From Bacillota bacterium (GTDB taxonomy: Bacteria; Bacillota_I; Bacilli_A; Erysipelotrichales; Erysipelotrichaceae), in the NCBI GenBank assembly GCA_023249475.1, contig JAHFCO010000015.1, forward strand, positions 1 to 48,309: DNA of 48,309 bases. Direction: 5' to 3'. The position numbers and the translations under genes are program-made. Below, piece by piece: positions 1 to 8,407 of this stretch; positions within the stretch are counted from its first letter, which is position 1; each line of letters starts with the position of its first letter. The notes beneath the pieces were generated by a model that worked only from the letters and a program-made list of their open reading frames with translations, did no database searches and was not told the DNA's origin.

Positions 1-966
1 ATCGATAAACTCGGCCATGTCAGCGAAGTCTATATCCCGACGCCTGAACCTCCGCTTACCTTCGTGGATGTCATCGAAAATTGTACGATGATCGGAACAT
101 TAGAAGACATGACCTGTCAAACAGGTGCCTATCAATACAAAGTCTATTATGATGATAGTGTCGATACCTTACCTCCGATCGTCCTTCCGACAGTTCCCAA
201 TACGACCCTAAAACTTCAACCATACACCTTTTCCGGGAAAAGCCCCTTGGTTTCTTCCACGGGGAATGTACTGATCAGCTCGACGACGGCGATCGGGTCG
301 ACGTACGACCTCGCGGGGGCAAACACACCCAACACGGCGTTTTATGTCCCTTCGTTCAGGGTGGAGAGCACCGTGACGGATTTTGCGATCGATGTCGGCG
401 ATAAGGACATCGCGTTGGTTGTTGATAGTTTCTATCTCTCCGGTGAGTTTAAAATCACCGGTACTGGAACGCTTACGGTCTTTGTCGATTATGATGACTT
501 GATTCTGAATTGTAAAAACAAAGTCTGTGGTGTCAAGGGCGATGCAGCCACACCGACTGTCGCGGATAAGTTCGTTCTTGTCGTACGCGGCGACCCGACG
601 GATGAAATCGATTTTACCGCCGGTCAGAACCAATCGAGCTTCTACCTAAGCCTCATTACGAATGTTTCGATGGATATCACATTATATGGCAATGGTCATT
701 TCTACGGGTTCATCGCAACGACCAGTAGTGCCGTGAAGTTGAACGGGACCGGGAATTCCGATCCGAAGTCATCACTGTTGTTATACGCACCCAACGCAAC
801 CGTTACCGTGGATGGTTCCATCAACATGGACGGTGCGCTCATCGCAAATTCCTATACAAGTAACGGACAAGCCGTAATGAGATTCAATCCGGATTTCACT
901 GATCCTCCGTTTGACTTTCTGGATCCGTTCGCTTCGTTCCAATACGAACCGACAGTAGAGAATTAG
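1..966 (+). CDS. PilX-like pilus-associated surface protein (5' end outside window)
   Basis: The frame is open from base 1 and ends at TAG 964-966, so at least 321 residues are visible and the true start lies upstream; the GTG at 64 is not a convincing start. The visible part is beta-rich and low in lysine. Its last 100 residues repeat short turns (GNGHFYGF, LLLYAPNATVTVDGS, MDGALIAN), which resemble the beta-helical domain found in Gram-positive PilX-type pilus proteins (DUF7305-like). Twenty-two bases separate it from pilC, so it is probably co-transcribed with the pilus genes and may be a minor pilin or tip component. No N-terminal prepilin signal can be checked because that end is missing. 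The family assignment rests on motif resemblance only. Confidence 0.5.
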   Translation: MDKLGHVSEVYIPTPEPPLTFVDVIENCTMIGTLEDMTCQTGAYQYKVYYDDSVDTLPPIVLPTVPNTTLKLQPYTFSGKSPLVSSTGNVLISSTTAIGSTYDLAGANTPNTAFYVPSFRVESTVTDFAIDVGDKDIALVVDSFYLSGEFKITGTGTLTVFVDYDDLILNCKNKVCGVKGDAATPTVADKFVLVVRGDPTDEIDFTAGQNQSSFYLSLITNVSMDITLYGNGHFYGFIATTSSAVKLNGTGNSDPKSSLLLYAPNATVTVDGSINMDGALIANSYTSNGQAVMRFNPDFTDPPFDFLDPFASFQYEPTVEN

Positions 967-988
967 ACATTCGAAAGGGGGAGTAGAA

Positions 989-2179
989 ATGCGAGCATAT
1001 CGCTATGTAGCCGTCGATATCAATGGCAAGCAAATCAAAGACGTCATGAATGTTGAATCGCCAGAACATTTGATGGCTGAGATTAAAGGCAAATCGCTTT
1101 ACTGTGTCAGTTATGAAGAGATTCCCGAAATGGAAACGAAGACCGGCAAGCTGAAACTAAAAAGCTTGGTGGTTTTCTGTCGACAACTCGGAACCATGCT
1201 GACTGCCGGCATTCCTGTAACTCAAGCCTTGGACATGATTCAATCGAAGGCTGACTCAAAAAAAGCCAAGAAAGTATTTGCGAATGTTTATGAAGAGGTC
1301 CAGAAAGGGAACTCCCTTTCCCATGCCATGCAATTGCAAGAAGGGTTGTTTCCCTCCTTATTGGTGAACATGGTCATGGCCGGCGAAGCCGGGGGGACAC
1401 TTGACATATCGGTTGCTCGTATGGCGGACCATTTCGACAAAGAACACAAACTGAATAATAAGGTTAAGGGCGCGATGACGTACCCGATCATCTTGTTGGT
1501 TGTAGCGCTATTGGTAGTTCTAATACTGGTTACATTCGTACTTCCGACAATCACGCAAATGTTTGACGAGAAGTCGATGCCTTGGACGACGAAGATACTT
1601 CTTGCGTTTAGCGGCTTCGTCATCCATCAATGGTGGGTCATCATATTGTTCGTTATCGGTACGGTTATGCTCATTCGATATCTTCTTCGTATGCCTTCAT
1701 TTAGACTATGGTTTGATAAGTTGATTCTATTTATGCCGATTATCGGAAAACTCAATCAAACGATCTATTCTGCTCGATGTGCTCGAACGTTCGCTTCGCT
1801 CTATCTTAGTGGGGTTCCTGCGCTAGATATGTTGATGATCACCGGAAAAGTGTTGAATAACAAGTATCTTGAAAAGATGTTCGAAGATGTTATTGCCGGT
1901 GTTAGCCGTGGTGAGTTCATTTCGACCGCGATCGCTCAGACCATGGCGTTTGACCCGATGCTGAGCTCGATGATTTTTATCGGAGAAGAAGCTGGGGCGC
2001 TGGGTGATATTTTGTCGAAGACGGCCGACTACTTCGACAATGAATCTGATGCCGCGATTGCCCGTATGGTTGCCTTGATGGAACCGGCGATGATCGTCGT
2101 ATTGGGTGTTATCGTAGCCTTTATCGTCGTTTCGATCATGCAGCCGATGTTTGCCGTCTATGATACAATCGGTGCCTAG
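989..2179 (+). CDS. pilC: Type IV pilus inner membrane platform protein PilC
   Basis: This 396-residue protein matches the PilC/GspF family, the membrane platform that couples the cytoplasmic ATPases to the growing pilus. Two T2SSF repeats are visible. The first covers about residues 60-190 (FCRQLGTMLTAGIPVTQALD, then GEAGGTLD) and the second about 260-390 (FASLYLSGVPALDML, then GEEAGALGDIL). Each ends in a strong hydrophobic segment, near 165-190 and 370-390, with a further one near 205-230. The length is typical of the family. The start at 989 follows a GGGGGAG ribosome site. It lies 17 bases ahead of pilM in the same operon. The family call is firm. Confidence 0.93.
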   Translation: MRAYRYVAVDINGKQIKDVMNVESPEHLMAEIKGKSLYCVSYEEIPEMETKTGKLKLKSLVVFCRQLGTMLTAGIPVTQALDMIQSKADSKKAKKVFANVYEEVQKGNSLSHAMQLQEGLFPSLLVNMVMAGEAGGTLDISVARMADHFDKEHKLNNKVKGAMTYPIILLVVALLVVLILVTFVLPTITQMFDEKSMPWTTKILLAFSGFVIHQWWVIILFVIGTVMLIRYLLRMPSFRLWFDKLILFMPIIGKLNQTIYSARCARTFASLYLSGVPALDMLMITGKVLNNKYLEKMFEDVIAGVSRGEFISTAIAQTMAFDPMLSSMIFIGEEAGALGDILSKTADYFDNESDAAIARMVALMEPAMIVVLGVIVAFIVVSIMQPMFAVYDTIGA

Positions 2180-2196
2180 GGGCAAGGAGGGGAAAT

Positions 2197-3099
2197 ATGC
2201 CTGTCTCAATTGAAGTTCGCAATAATCGTATCCATGTCGTTGACGCCGTTGTCAATAACAACAGGATCACCTGTAAGAAAGCATTCTCACTCGATCTACC
2301 GGATGGAGTTTTGGATGCAAAGGGAATCATTGACAACATGCAGTTCGCTAGAATTCTTGAATCGGGACTGGAGATTCATCATGTCAAGTCGAAAAAAGTG
2401 ACATTATGCATCAATAACCCTTCGATTATCTATCGCGAACTCGTCGTTCCACGCGTCGATGACAAGAAGTTGGCGTTTGTAGTGAGATCGGAAATGATCA
2501 GTTCACTTAACCTAACCAATGAATACATCATCGATTTCATCATTCTTGATGAATTCATCGATCAGCATAAACCTTTCTATCGTATCCTGGCTGCAGCGAT
2601 CCTTGATTCGGCGATGAAATCCTTTGTGGATACTCTCTACACGATTAAGCTTAAACCAACCGTTGTCGAAACAAGTACAAGTTCGATCATCAAGTATGTC
2701 GATATGAGTGGCGTTGTCGACAGTGGGGAACCCATCATCATTGCGGATATCGAAGATGGAACTTTGAAACTTTATCTTTTTGAAGATAAGAAATATGTTC
2801 TCACTCGAAACACAAAAATCACGGATTATTCCATGGACGACAAAAAAGCATTAATCGGTGTAATTGAAGACAATATCAACAAAATGGTTCAATTCCAATT
2901 CACACGTCCTTCTCATGTTGGGATCAAGAAGATATTCTTGGTCGGTAAAGTCGATTTCCTAAATGAAGCTTGTCTCAGTATCAACGATAGTTTGCAAATC
3001 GAAACCTTAGTCTTCCCACAACCCAGTTTTGTCCTCGATGAAACCAATACCCCTCACTATTATAAAATCTACGCTGCCGGCGCACTGTTGAGGAAATAA
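2197..3099 (+). CDS. pilM: Type IV pilus assembly protein PilM-like (actin-fold)
   Basis: This 300-residue soluble protein resembles PilM, the cytoplasmic actin-like protein that binds the N-terminus of PilN and links the pilus alignment complex to the ATPase. Visible support includes the opening SIEVRNNRIHVVDA strand pattern, the NNPSIIYRELVVP segment near residue 70 (in PilM this is the region before the nucleotide-binding core), and IIIADIEDGTLKLYLFE near 185. Sequence conservation is weak, and the call leans heavily on its position between pilC and pilN/O-like genes. AAGGAGG ends 7 bases before the ATG. The next gene starts 2 bases after its stop codon, suggesting coupled translation. Confidence 0.78.
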   Translation: MPVSIEVRNNRIHVVDAVVNNNRITCKKAFSLDLPDGVLDAKGIIDNMQFARILESGLEIHHVKSKKVTLCINNPSIIYRELVVPRVDDKKLAFVVRSEMISSLNLTNEYIIDFIILDEFIDQHKPFYRILAAAILDSAMKSFVDTLYTIKLKPTVVETSTSSIIKYVDMSGVVDSGEPIIIADIEDGTLKLYLFEDKKYVLTRNTKITDYSMDDKKALIGVIEDNINKMVQFQFTRPSHVGIKKIFLVGKVDFLNEACLSINDSLQIETLVFPQPSFVLDETNTPHYYKIYAAGALLRK

Positions 3100-3101
3100 T
3101 C

Positions 3102-3677
3102 ATGAAAAAACAGAACATTAACTTAATGGAAGGTTTCTCGGCAATCGAGAAACGCAGGTCTGCGAAATCGGACAGAATCTTGGTTTTCATGGCAATGTTT
3201 CTATCGGTCATCCTGATAATTAGTGCTTTCTCCTTTAAGCTTTTCCTTGACAACAATGATCTGAAAGATCGGATCAAAGTCACTGAAGCCTATGTCAATG
3301 ACCCTGTGCTTAAAGAAAGAATATTAGCCATCGAGGTAATGCAGTCGAAAATCAACGACTTGAATGAAATCGATAAAATTCTGGATGAACTGAACGCATC
3401 GTTCGAAGTATTTCCGAGGATCAATACATTGTCGTTACGGGTGATTACGTCAAACATGCCTGCAGGGACATCGCTTAAGTCGTTAGGCTTCGATGGACAA
3501 TGGTTCACGATTCAATTAATAAGCCCGAATTATTCCGAACCTTCGAAGTTTGCGGTGAATCTTCGTGATTCTGAGTTCTTTGAAGAAGTGATCTATCAAG
3601 GTTATACTTCCGAAGTCGTGAATGGAGTTACCCGATATGTCGGAAAAGTCGTCGCGATCTTGAAGGTAGGTGAATGA
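3102..3677 (+). CDS. PilN-like pilus alignment protein
   Basis: This 191-residue bitopic membrane protein has a short cytoplasmic head (residues 1-25, with INLMEGFSAIEKRR resembling the conserved PilN INL.P motif). A single membrane segment follows at about 28-50 (VFMAMFLSVILIISAF), then a coiled-coil-prone stretch near 55-95 and a small alpha/beta domain. PilN pairs with PilO to join the platform to PilM. Its place directly after pilM and before a PilO-like gene supports this, although overall similarity is low, as is usual in this family. It begins 2 bases after pilM, with GAGG 9-12 bases ahead of the ATG. Confidence 0.72.
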   Translation: MKKQNINLMEGFSAIEKRRSAKSDRILVFMAMFLSVILIISAFSFKLFLDNNDLKDRIKVTEAYVNDPVLKERILAIEVMQSKINDLNEIDKILDELNASFEVFPRINTLSLRVITSNMPAGTSLKSLGFDGQWFTIQLISPNYSEPSKFAVNLRDSEFFEEVIYQGYTSEVVNGVTRYVGKVVAILKVGE

Positions 3678-3678
3678 T

Positions 3679-4362
3679 ATGAAACTAACAAAACGTGAAC
3701 AAGTACTACTCTTCATCTTGGCGTCGATCGGCGTCGTAGCCGCAGCATTTGTATTCGTGATCATACCGCTCAATAAGTCGATTGAAGAAAATACTGCTAA
3801 ACTTCAGGAGCTTGAAAGTAGAAAAATTGTTATGGAAGCCAAGTTGCTATTGGAGAACAAGATCGAATCTGATTTGGCGGCGGCGATTGTCAAAGTAAAT
3901 GAAAAGTTTAGCAGAATCGAATCGCCTCTGTTTGCTGCTGAATTCGAACGTTGGTCATTGCCATATTTGACGAAGAATGCGGTGGCCATGGTCAGTTTGG
4001 AAGTAGCGGATCCATTTCTGTCGACGCCTGAAGTACCGTTGTATGTCAACGCAGGATTCCAATATCATGTTCGTGAGTTGGTGGATAGTTACAATCAGAC
4101 AATTGCCGAATCCAACACGATTCCGACCACCGAAGCCGAATTGGTTCGTACGGTTGTGAAATTCAACTTCAAGACATCATACGTCGTATTCAGTAATTTC
4201 TTGGATGAGATCGCATTTTGGGATACCACCGCGTTTGTTACGCATTCGTTCTATGATTTTGCGCAACAGTCAGGGACGGTCACCATCGATTACTACACGA
4301 TCACGAAACTTGAAGACCAACCGAACACCAATGAAGAAGAGCCGGTAACACCAGCTCAGTAA
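3679..4362 (+). CDS. PilO-like pilus alignment protein
   Basis: This 227-residue protein starts with a basic head, then one membrane span at about residues 8-32 (LLFILASIGVVAAAFVFVIIP) and a coiled-coil stretch to about 75, followed by an extracytoplasmic domain. This is the PilO architecture. The ATG at 3679 is preferred over the GTG at 3670 because AGGTAGGTG lies at a good distance upstream, and it starts just after the pilN-like stop (TGA 3675-3677). The C-terminal tail is rich in Glu, Pro and Asn (NTNEEEPVTPAQ). The partner is the PilN-like protein. It is the last plus-strand gene before the oppositely oriented peptidase gene. Confidence 0.7.
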   Translation: MKLTKREQVLLFILASIGVVAAAFVFVIIPLNKSIEENTAKLQELESRKIVMEAKLLLENKIESDLAAAIVKVNEKFSRIESPLFAAEFERWSLPYLTKNAVAMVSLEVADPFLSTPEVPLYVNAGFQYHVRELVDSYNQTIAESNTIPTTEAELVRTVVKFNFKTSYVVFSNFLDEIAFWDTTAFVTHSFYDFAQQSGTVTIDYYTITKLEDQPNTNEEEPVTPAQ

Positions 4363-4364
4363 AT

Positions 4365-5117
4365 TCATCCGAAGATAAATCCAAGATACCAATCCGCGAT
4401 TTGAACACCGTAAAGTAGAGCAATATACATTCCGACACACAAGAACGGTCCGAATGGAATCATCGCTTTTCCTTCCTTCTTGAAGAAAAGCATGAGGATG
4501 ACTCCCCAGAGTCCACCCATCAGAATTCCAAGGAAGGTACCGACGAGTGTTACTTTGATTCCAAGGAAGAATCCGGCAACCCCCATCAACTTGACATCCC
4601 CTCCACCGATACCTTGTGTGAGGATGGCGATGATGTAAAGAGGGATACTAACCACAAGCCCTCCAAGGATGGCTGATGGAAAACTCGAAATATTTGTGAT
4701 GAGTCGAAAGATTGCGAGGAGTAGAATCACGACGAGAGTACCGTCATAGACATCCATGGTGTCGAAATCGATCATCGCGATGACAAGTAACGTTGAACTG
4801 AAAGCCATCATGAGCAGGCTATCCAGTGTCAATCCAAAGAAAGCGAATACGCCTAGATAGAGGAATCCGCTGAGAAGTTCGATCAACGGATATCGAATTG
4901 AAATCTTGGTTCCGCAGTTTCTGCATTTTCCACCCAAGATGAGATAACTTAGCACAGGAATTAAGTCATAGGGTTTAATCTTCTCGTTGCAGTTCATGCA
5001 ATGAGACGGACCATAGACGATCGACTCATGTTTCGGTAAACGATAGATGACAACATTTAAGAATGAGCCGATGATAAGTCCAAAGATAAGAAGCAAAGTT
5101 CCGTAAAGGATTGGCAT
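4365..5117 (-). CDS. pilD: Prepilin peptidase / N-methyltransferase PilD (A24 family)
   Basis: This is the membrane aspartyl protease that removes the leader from type IV prepilins and usually methylates the new N-terminus. With the chosen start it has 250 residues. The N-terminal domain has GSFLNVVIYRLP and a zinc-type CMNC...CRNC pair. The catalytic aspartates are in the membrane-embedded AMIDFDTMDVYDG and GGGDVKLMG motifs. About seven to eight membrane segments are visible. The ATG at 5117 follows a GGGAGG ribosome site, which is better than the upstream GTG at 5162. It faces the pilus genes and shares its upstream region with pilB. Its substrates here should be the pilin at 7987 and perhaps the first gene of the window. 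Confidence 0.93.
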   Translation of the reverse strand: MPILYGTLLLIFGLIIGSFLNVVIYRLPKHESIVYGPSHCMNCNEKIKPYDLIPVLSYLILGGKCRNCGTKISIRYPLIELLSGFLYLGVFAFFGLTLDSLLMMAFSSTLLVIAMIDFDTMDVYDGTLVVILLLAIFRLITNISSFPSAILGGLVVSIPLYIIAILTQGIGGGDVKLMGVAGFFLGIKVTLVGTFLGILMGGLWGVILMLFFKKEGKAMIPFGPFLCVGMYIALLYGVQIADWYLGFIFG

Positions 5118-5128
5118 AAAAGAAGATC

Positions 5129-5160
5129 CTCCCATATACAAGACATTATAAAGAATGGGC
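5129..5160 (-). promoter_or_regulatory. Candidate promoter of the prepilin peptidase gene
   Basis: On the minus strand a perfect TATAAT lies about 25 bases before the chosen ATG at 5117, just ahead of its GGGAGG site. The -35 region is weak (TTTCAT-like, 17-base spacing). It would let pilD be expressed apart from the plus-strand pilus operon. The box is seen directly; promoter function is inferred. Confidence 0.45.
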
Positions 5161-5192
5161 ACAGTAAATGAAAGCAGAACAGGAGAAATTGA

Positions 5193-6875
5193 ATGAAGGC
5201 GATTCCACTAGGACAATTGTTGATTGAAGAAGAAATCATCACCGAAGATCAATTGAGCCAGGCGTTAGCTTTACAGAAAACCGTAAAGAAACGTATCGGC
5301 GTATTGATCACGGAGTTAGGGTTTGCGTCCGAGAAGGACATCGCAAAAGCACTTTCACGTCGTCTCAAAGTAGACTATGTGGATAATCCGATTTTCAATA
5401 TCGAAGCCGATGTTGTCAAACGGGTGCCTGAGGTGTTGGCGCGTAAGTATCGAATCGTTCCACTGAATATCAGGGAAGGGACATTGACAATCGCCACGAA
5501 CGATCCATTAGACTTCTCATGTCTGGAAGATGTCGGGATGATAACCGGGATGGAAATCACGACTGTGCTCTCCACCAGTACCGAAATCGAGAAGGCGATC
5601 GACCGTGTTTACGCGAAACGTAATGCGGACGAAATCATCGATGACATTAAGCAAGAATATTCAGAATTGAACTTCCAGTCACCGACGATGGAAGAAGCGG
5701 CGATCGTCGAACGTGTCGACTCCGCACCGGTCGTAAAATTAGTTAATTCCTTGATTCTTGAAGCCTACCAACAAAATGCTTCCGATATCCATATCGAGCC
5801 ACAAGAGCACTTAACAAGAGTTCGGTTCCGTGTTGATGGTGATTTACAGGAACATACCGATTTCTCAAACGATTTCCACAGTTTACTTACAACCCGCATC
5901 AAGATTATCAGTGGTATGAACATCGCTGAGAAACGAATACCTCAAGACGGTTCATTCACCGTCAACAATGACTTCATCCATGTCGATATGCGTGTTTCCA
6001 GTTTACCGACTCCTTATGGAGAGAAGATCGTAATGCGTCTCTTAGGCGCCAACCGATATATTGACTACAATTTGCCAGCGTTGGGGTTATCACCTCAAAC
6101 CATGGAACAAGTCGAACGTGCGATGTTGTTCCCACACGGAATATTACTTGTCACTGGACCAACCGGAAGCGGTAAAACGACGACCCTCTATGCCATGTTG
6201 GCGAAACTATCCAAACCGAAAGTCAACTTGGTTACGGTTGAAGATCCGATTGAACGTCGCTTTGAAGGGATTACCCAGGTGCAAGTCAACCCGCGAGCCG
6301 GACTTACGTTTGCCAGCGGACTTCGTTCCATCTTGCGTCAGGACCCCGATGTCATCATGGTTGGTGAAATTCGTGATAGCGAGACCGCTGAGATTGCGAT
6401 TCGAGCCGCCATTACCGGACACTATGTCTTGTCCACCATCCATACCAACGATGCATTGTCGACGGTTACTCGTTTAGTGGATATGGGAATCGAACCTTAT
6501 CTTGTTGCATCCTCTGTCAAATGTATTATCTCGCAGCGTTTAGTTAAAAAGATCTGTACGCACTGTAAGACGGAAGTTGAAATCAGTGCGACCGATAACC
6601 GTCTCCTTCAAACCAGCCTGAAAACGGCGAAAGTTGGAAGAGGCTGTCAACACTGTAATTCAACCGGATATTCCGGAAGAACCGCAGTCCACGAAGTGTT
6701 GATGATTGATCAGGGAATGGAGGAGTTGGTTTCTAGAAGAGCTTCGATGGATGAACTTCGCAGATACACCCGTGAGCGTGGGATGCGGATGTTGCGGGAT
6801 GAAGTCCTCGACCTTATAAACAAGGGGGTGACGACCGTCGAAGAAGGTATCCGTATTCTGTATTCAGTCGATTAA
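5193..6875 (+). CDS. pilB: Type IV pilus extension ATPase PilB (GspE/PilB family)
   Basis: This 560-residue cytoplasmic hexameric motor powers pilus assembly. An N-terminal MshEN-type domain (residues 1-150, starting LGQLLIEEEIITEDQLSQAL) precedes the ATPase core. The core shows Walker A GPTGSGKTT at about 322-330, an Asp box, Walker B DPDVIMVGEIRD and a His box STIHTNDA. A tetracysteine zinc site follows (CTHC near 458 and CQHC near 490), typical of PilB and absent from PilT. The ATG at 5193 has AGGAG upstream. It is followed 14 bases later by pilT. All key catalytic motifs are intact, so it is probably functional. Confidence 0.96.
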   Translation: MKAIPLGQLLIEEEIITEDQLSQALALQKTVKKRIGVLITELGFASEKDIAKALSRRLKVDYVDNPIFNIEADVVKRVPEVLARKYRIVPLNIREGTLTIATNDPLDFSCLEDVGMITGMEITTVLSTSTEIEKAIDRVYAKRNADEIIDDIKQEYSELNFQSPTMEEAAIVERVDSAPVVKLVNSLILEAYQQNASDIHIEPQEHLTRVRFRVDGDLQEHTDFSNDFHSLLTTRIKIISGMNIAEKRIPQDGSFTVNNDFIHVDMRVSSLPTPYGEKIVMRLLGANRYIDYNLPALGLSPQTMEQVERAMLFPHGILLVTGPTGSGKTTTLYAMLAKLSKPKVNLVTVEDPIERRFEGITQVQVNPRAGLTFASGLRSILRQDPDVIMVGEIRDSETAEIAIRAAITGHYVLSTIHTNDALSTVTRLVDMGIEPYLVASSVKCIISQRLVKKICTHCKTEVEISATDNRLLQTSLKTAKVGRGCQHCNSTGYSGRTAVHEVLMIDQGMEELVSRRASMDELRRYTRERGMRMLRDEVLDLINKGVTTVEEGIRILYSVD

Positions 6876-6889
6876 AGGGGGGATGACCC

Positions 6890-7948
6890 ATGTTCGACAA
6901 AATCCTTGCTTATGCACAAAAGGAACTTTGTTCCGATATCCACCTTGCCGGTGGATCCGTCCCAATCGTTCGTCTTGATGGATCTCTGATTCCGTTCGCA
7001 ACCGAAGTCATGTCAAACACCGAAGTGCTCGGTTATGCCTATGCGATTCTCAACGAGCAACAACGTGAAATCTACGAAAACGGGTACGATGTGGACATGG
7101 CGTTTGCCGACCGATATGGCAATCGCTATCGTGTCAACGTCTATCGTTTCCGCGGGAATTGCGCAATTGCCATTCGTTGTCTGCGTGGATCGGTTCCCAC
7201 CATCGATGAATTGAAACTTCCACCTGTTTTGAAAGATTTGGCAATGCTTCCCCGCGGATTGGTTTTAATCACAGGACCTACCGGGAGTGGTAAATCCACC
7301 ACCTTGGCAGCCATGATCGATGAAATCAATGCGAACAAGCGCTGTCATATCCTTACTCTTGAAGATCCGATTGAATATGTATTCGAGCCTAAATTGTCGA
7401 TGGTACATCAACGTGAGATCCATGCCGACTTCCGCGATTTCGCATCAGCCCTACGCGCTGCGCTTCGCGAAGACCCGGACGTAATCCTCGTCGGGGAAAT
7501 GCGTGACCACGAAACCATCAGTTTAGCGCTCACTGCAGCCGAAACCGGACACTTAGTCCTCTCGACACTGCACACCACGGGTGCCGCAAGCACCATCGAC
7601 CGTATTATCGACGTGTTTCCGCCCCATCAACAAGGGCAAATCCGCACCCAATTGGCAAGTTCATTGCGTGGTGTCGTTTCTCAGGAACTCATCCCGATCA
7701 ACGAAGGTCGCGGACGGGTCATGGCTAACGAGATCATGATCATGACCGATGCGATCGGCAATTTGATTCGCGAGAACAAGATCGTTCAGATCAACTCCGC
7801 GATTCAGACCGGTATGCGCATCGGGATGCTATCCCTGGACGCCTCATTGGTTAATCTTATCCGTCAGAATCTGATTTCAGTGGAACAAGGGATGTCTTAT
7901 TCGAACAATCCCGAGGCCATGAAACGCTTGTTGACAACATCTTACTAA
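6890..7948 (+). CDS. pilT: Type IV pilus retraction ATPase PilT
   Basis: This 352-residue protein has PilT length and layout. A PAS-like N-terminal domain precedes Walker A GPTGSGKST at about 129-137, an Asp box ILTLEDPIEY, Walker B DPDVILVGEMRD and the His box STLHTTGA. The PilT-specific C-terminal segment is altered relative to the textbook AIRNLIRE (here AIGNLIRENK). PilT depolymerises the pilus and powers twitching or DNA uptake, so the system is probably dynamic rather than a static fimbria. GGGGGG precedes the start. The pilin gene follows after a short gap. Confidence 0.95.
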   Translation: MFDKILAYAQKELCSDIHLAGGSVPIVRLDGSLIPFATEVMSNTEVLGYAYAILNEQQREIYENGYDVDMAFADRYGNRYRVNVYRFRGNCAIAIRCLRGSVPTIDELKLPPVLKDLAMLPRGLVLITGPTGSGKSTTLAAMIDEINANKRCHILTLEDPIEYVFEPKLSMVHQREIHADFRDFASALRAALREDPDVILVGEMRDHETISLALTAAETGHLVLSTLHTTGAASTIDRIIDVFPPHQQGQIRTQLASSLRGVVSQELIPINEGRGRVMANEIMIMTDAIGNLIRENKIVQINSAIQTGMRIGMLSLDASLVNLIRQNLISVEQGMSYSNNPEAMKRLLTTSY

Positions 7949-7986
7949 TGTGTGAAAATTATTACCATAAGGAGGGAAACTTACAC

Positions 7987-8313
7987 ATGAAAAAACGTTT
8001 AAACAAAAAGGGCTTCACCCTGATTGAACTCATCGTCGTTATCGCCATTCTTGCTATTTTAGCAGCTATTCTCATTCCTTCGCTTACGAATTATATTCAA
8101 AAGGCAACGGATGCCAAAAATGAAGCGAACGCCCGTTCTGAGTATTCTAGAGTTATGTTAGGAGTTGCTACTGGAGATATCACAGCTAGCGGAACCTCTG
8201 CACCTGCGGGATTGGCTTGTTCTTGGACGGTAACTACTGGAGTGTTGTATGATTTTGAATGTACAGTTGGAACAGACACATATGCTTTCGGAGATGTAAC
8301 TCCTGCTCCTTGA
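7987..8313 (+). CDS. Type IV prepilin (major-pilin-like)
   Basis: This 108-residue protein carries a class III signal: a short basic leader, cleavage expected in KKG|FTLIEL, the conserved Glu at +5 and a roughly 20-residue hydrophobic helix (IVVIAILAILAAILIPSL). The rest is a small globular domain with two Cys near the C-terminus (ACSW and FECT), which could form a disulphide. The ATG at 7987 has AAGGAGG upstream; an in-frame ATG at 7948 overlaps the pilT stop and is unlikely. Its codons use more T- and A-ending triplets than its neighbours, as often seen in highly expressed structural genes. It ends 30 bases before a strong terminator. Confidence 0.9.
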   Translation: MKKRLNKKGFTLIELIVVIAILAILAAILIPSLTNYIQKATDAKNEANARSEYSRVMLGVATGDITASGTSAPAGLACSWTVTTGVLYDFECTVGTDTYAFGDVTPAP

Positions 8314-8343
8314 TTGTTTTTGCCATTTGAATCAATTTTAAGT

Positions 8344-8373
8344 AAGAAACATCAATTCTCGATGTTTCTTTTT
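8344..8373 (+). terminator. Intrinsic terminator after the pilin gene
   Basis: A perfect 10-base stem (AAGAAACATC / GATGTTTCTT, 7-base loop) is followed by a short T-run. It closes the pilus operon. Confidence 0.8.
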
Positions 8374-8380
8374 AACTTTA

Positions 8381-8407
8381 CAAAAAAGAAGCGCTATTGC
8401 GCTTCTT
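8381..8407 (-). terminator. Intrinsic terminator of the gcv operon
   Basis: On the minus strand a 9-base stem AAGAAGCGC / GCGCTTCTT with a 4-base loop ends in a T6 run. It overlaps the last bases of gcvPB, including its TAG stop at 8394-8396. Confidence 0.8.
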
